Shown piece by piece: positions 6,652-7,934 of a stretch of DNA of 7,934 bases. The DNA lies in the NCBI GenBank assembly GCA_031283905.1, contig JAITAW010000249.1, forward strand, positions 1-7,934. Reading direction: 5' to 3'. Every line of letters starts with the position of its first letter. The first letter of the stretch is position 1. Source of the DNA: Treponema sp. GTDB lineage: Bacteria > Spirochaetota > Spirochaetia > Treponematales > Breznakiellaceae. The notes beneath the pieces were generated by a model. The model was not told the origin of the DNA. It saw only the letters and a program-made list of their open reading frames with translations, and did not search any database. Both the position numbers and the translations under genes were made by a program.

Positions 6652-7666
6652 ATACCTCTGTATGGATTTCTGTATGGATACTATAGATGAATTTTTGAGA
6701 AATGGCAACATACCCGCCGGCGCTTCCATAGCGGCCGGCATACAAGAGCCGCTTGCAAAACACACCACGTTCAAGGCAGGCGGCGCGGCGGCGTTGTGGG
6801 CGCGCCCGAGCCTGAAGTGCGGCGAGAATCTGATCGCCGCGATTTTTCAGCGGGCCAGAATTCAGGAACTGCCGGTCTGCGTTTTGGGGCGGGGGGCGAA
6901 CGTTGTTTTCAGCGACAGCGGTTTTCCCGGCGCAGCGCTCGATATGGGCGGCTGGAGCGGCGTAGAAAGCTTTGACCAGGAGAGCGGGCGGATCGTATTC
7001 CGGTCCGGCACGCTGATTGACGGCGCTGCCGAAACGCTCGCAAAACAGAGCTTCGGCGAACCGGGCCGGGGCGCGTCCGGGGACGTAATGGGCGCGCTTC
7101 TCTCCTATGGGTATGGCGGGCTGGAATTCCTCGCCGGTATGCCCGGAACCATAGGCGGCGCGGTGTACATGAACGCCCGCTGTTATGAACAATCAATCGC
7201 CGGCAGGCTCGTATCGGTCTCCATTATTGACGAACAGTTAAACCATGCGGCCGTTCCGTTCCGCGCCCCGGAATGGGGATACAAGAAAAGCCCTTTTCAA
7301 AACAGGGACGTACTCATACTATCCGCTGAATTTTCGCTGTACAAAAAGGAAAAAAGCGCGCTGCTGGCGGACATGGAAGCTCACCGCGCGGATCGTGAAA
7401 CAAAGGGACACTACCGCTTCCCGTCCGCCGGTTCCGTCTTTAAAAACAACCGCGCTTTCGGTATGCCGACCGGCAAAATCATAGACGAGCTTGGACTTCG
7501 CGGGCTTTCCCGAGGCGGCGCTATGGTCGCGCCCTTTCACGGAAACATCATTATCAATACCGGCGGCGCGACCGCGGCGGACATCCGCTTTCTCGTAGAC
7601 GACGTCGCCCGGCGGGTGAGAAAAAGCGCGGGTTTTGAGCTTGAGACTGAAATTGTGTTTATGTGA
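6647..7666 (+). CDS. murB: UDP-N-acetylenolpyruvoylglucosamine reductase (MurB)
   Basis: MurB is a cytoplasmic FAD enzyme that uses NADPH to reduce UDP-GlcNAc-enolpyruvate to UDP-MurNAc, an early step of peptidoglycan synthesis. With the first ATG the product is 339 residues. The FAD domain shows HTTFKAGGAAALWARP (39-54), GRGAN (81-85) where GxGSN is usual, and GLEFLAGMPGTIGGAVYMNA (158-177). The GYKKSPFQ segment (211-218) suits the type II (YxxSxF) class. The C-terminal domain has PSAGSVFKN (259-267) with the catalytic Ser at 263 and LETE (332-335) carrying the catalytic Glu. The start is uncertain: in-frame ATGs lie at 6647, 6662 and 6674; AGGA sits too close to the first, and comparison with the stub favours 6674 (MDTIDEF). 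It is divergent from the MCP gene. Confidence 0.95.
   Translation: MIYLCMDFCMDTIDEFLRNGNIPAGASIAAGIQEPLAKHTTFKAGGAAALWARPSLKCGENLIAAIFQRARIQELPVCVLGRGANVVFSDSGFPGAALDMGGWSGVESFDQESGRIVFRSGTLIDGAAETLAKQSFGEPGRGASGDVMGALLSYGYGGLEFLAGMPGTIGGAVYMNARCYEQSIAGRLVSVSIIDEQLNHAAVPFRAPEWGYKKSPFQNRDVLILSAEFSLYKKEKSALLADMEAHRADRETKGHYRFPSAGSVFKNNRAFGMPTGKIIDELGLRGLSRGGAMVAPFHGNIIINTGGATAADIRFLVDDVARRVRKSAGFELETEIVFM
6680..6708 (-). promoter_or_regulatory. Likely MCP promoter, duplicate of the cysS promoter
   Basis: The minus strand has TTGCCA (6703-6708), 17 bases and TATAGT (6680-6685). The predicted start near 6673 leaves about 85 bases before the MCP ATG. It lies within the first codons of murB, antisense to them, and matches the element ahead of cysS. 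Confidence 0.65.
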
Positions 7667-7672
7667 GGGAGA

Positions 7673-7707
7673 CGCGGGCCGCGCGCGGGACCCGCGGGCC
7701 GCGCGCG
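7673..7707. repeat. GC-only direct repeat, two copies at 20-base period
   Basis: CGCGGGCCGCGCGCG occurs at 7673-7687 and again at 7693-7707, seven bases after the murB stop. The stretch is almost entirely G and C and can fold in several ways. There is no T-run, so it is not a standard terminator, though it may act as a 3' barrier for murB transcripts. Confidence 0.6.
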
Positions 7708-7729
7708 CGGTCCGGCCCTCCGGTTACTC

Positions 7730-7758
7730 TTGACAGAAAGCGTAATATATGGTACAAC
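7730..7758 (+). promoter_or_regulatory. Promoter with consensus -35 box
   Basis: TTGACA (7730-7735) is followed by 17 bases and TACAAC (7753-7758). The -35 is perfect and the -10 matches four of six consensus bases. It faces the partial gene at the right edge, with a predicted start near 7765. Confidence 0.6.
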
Positions 7759-7767
7759 CAGTACCAT
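7749..7767. promoter_or_regulatory. Perfect dyad overlapping the -10, probable operator
   Basis: ATGGTAC (7749-7755) and GTACCAT (7761-7767) are perfect inverted repeats separated by AACCA. The dyad covers the -10 and the predicted transcript start, which is where a repressor would block initiation. The binding protein is not identified; the product of the downstream gene is a candidate by position only. Confidence 0.5.
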
Positions 7768-7807
7768 GCGCACGAAAGCGGGGTTATTAAAGCAAAGGAA
7801 ACTCGTT

Positions 7808-7934
7808 ATGACAAGAAGCGCGTCCGCCCGTGAAGGCGGAAACCCGCGGAAGGGCGGATTTCCGTACCGCCCCCGAAGCGGACGGTTTACCCCCCCCCCC
7901 CCGCATGACGTAACCCGAAAACAAGCGGCTATTC
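7808..7934 (+). CDS. Partial ORF of unknown function, with poly-C tract
   Basis: The ATG at 7808 is preceded by AAAGGAA with 7-base spacing, a good ribosome binding site. The frame stays open for 42 codons to the window end. The N-terminus is Arg/Gly/Pro-rich and low in complexity. A run of 13 C (7890-7902) encodes consecutive prolines, after which the frame reads HDVTRKQAAI. That last stretch resembles the opening of the DNA-binding domain in TetR-type regulators, which would suit the dyad in the promoter, but ten residues cannot establish it. Shifting the frame by one or two bases at the C-run meets TAA or TGA within about a dozen bases. An in-frame ATG at 7766 is an alternative, near-leaderless start. 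The GC-rich hairpin in the early codons is odd for coding DNA, so the true start could also lie after the C-run. Confidence 0.45.
   Translation, partial: MTRSASAREGGNPRKGGFPYRPRSGRFTPPPPHDVTRKQAAI
7821..7884. repeat. Long nested inverted repeat in the partial ORF
   Basis: CGTCCGC (7821-7827) pairs with GCGGACG (7878-7884). Inside it CGGAAA (7837-7842) pairs with TTTCCG (7859-7864), and CCC/GGG can pair further within. The arms nest symmetrically, so a branched or extended hairpin could form in DNA or RNA shortly after the start codon. Confidence 0.5.

Larger units (their letters stand above)
6619..6760. repeat. Duplicated cysS/murB control region, copy B
   Basis: This is the partner of 4629-4760, here at the start of the intact murB. 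It contains the putative minus-strand promoter now facing the MCP gene, the plus-strand promoter candidate and the first murB codons. It differs from copy A by a 12-base tandem duplication (TCTGTATGGATT then TCTGTATGGATA, about 6656-6680), lack of one AAT codon and scattered substitutions. Confidence 0.9.

Noticed and set aside
4629..6760. Classical transposon or insertion sequence around the MCP gene
   Set aside because: No transposase or terminal inverted repeats are present, and the flanking duplicate is a diverged gene-specific sequence too long for a target-site duplication.
6611..7192. Minus-strand frame of 193 codons across the murB start
   Set aside because: It is antisense to conserved murB sequence, with an Arg/Ala-rich product of no recognisable family. 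The minus-strand signal here is better explained by the MCP promoter.
1..7934. CRISPR array, tRNA or rRNA genes
   Set aside because: No regularly spaced repeats with unique spacers and no cloverleaf or rRNA signature were seen on either strand.

Overview
The window is bacterial chromosome with dense, ordinary housekeeping genes: adenylate kinase, both tryptophan synthase subunits, cysteinyl-tRNA synthetase and MurB. It also carries one methyl-accepting chemotaxis protein (MCP) and one small flavin-binding lipoprotein. The MCP signalling hairpin (QTNLLSMNAAIEAAHAGESG) is the form I associate with spirochaetes. The moderately high GC of the housekeeping genes would suit a Treponema-like or related spirochaete, for example a gut species. 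That assignment is an inference from style, not proven.

Layout: adk (+) at 17-646 ends at a hairpin. A run of minus-strand genes follows, read right to left: cysS (3213-4616), trpB (1965-3152), trpA (1196-1972, overlapping trpB by 8 bases) and, after a 123-base gap with a GC-rich hairpin, an FMN-binding lipoprotein (707-1072). To the right of cysS lies the MCP gene (4774-6588, minus), then murB (plus, 6647-7666). After murB come a GC-rich repeat, a TTGACA promoter overlapped by a perfect dyad, and the start of another plus-strand gene that runs off the window and contains a tract of 13 C.

The most notable structure is a duplication of about 130-140 bp. The cysS-facing end of the intergenic DNA plus the first ~30 codons of murB occurs twice: once beside cysS (4629-4760) and once at the true murB start (6619-6760). 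The MCP gene, which is more AT-rich in sampled stretches, lies between the copies. The simplest reading is that cysS and murB were once divergent neighbours and the MCP gene was inserted between them with duplication of the shared control region. Both copies keep a near-consensus minus-strand promoter (TTGCyA, 17 bp, TATAGT) inside murB codons. Thus cysS would keep its promoter within a dead murB stub, and the MCP gene would be driven by a second copy of it.

Functionally, trpB and trpA form a translationally coupled tryptophan synthase pair behind cysS with no other trp gene in view. A second place to look is the right edge, where the dyad operator, the partial ORF and the poly-C tract together suggest an autoregulated and possibly phase-variable gene.
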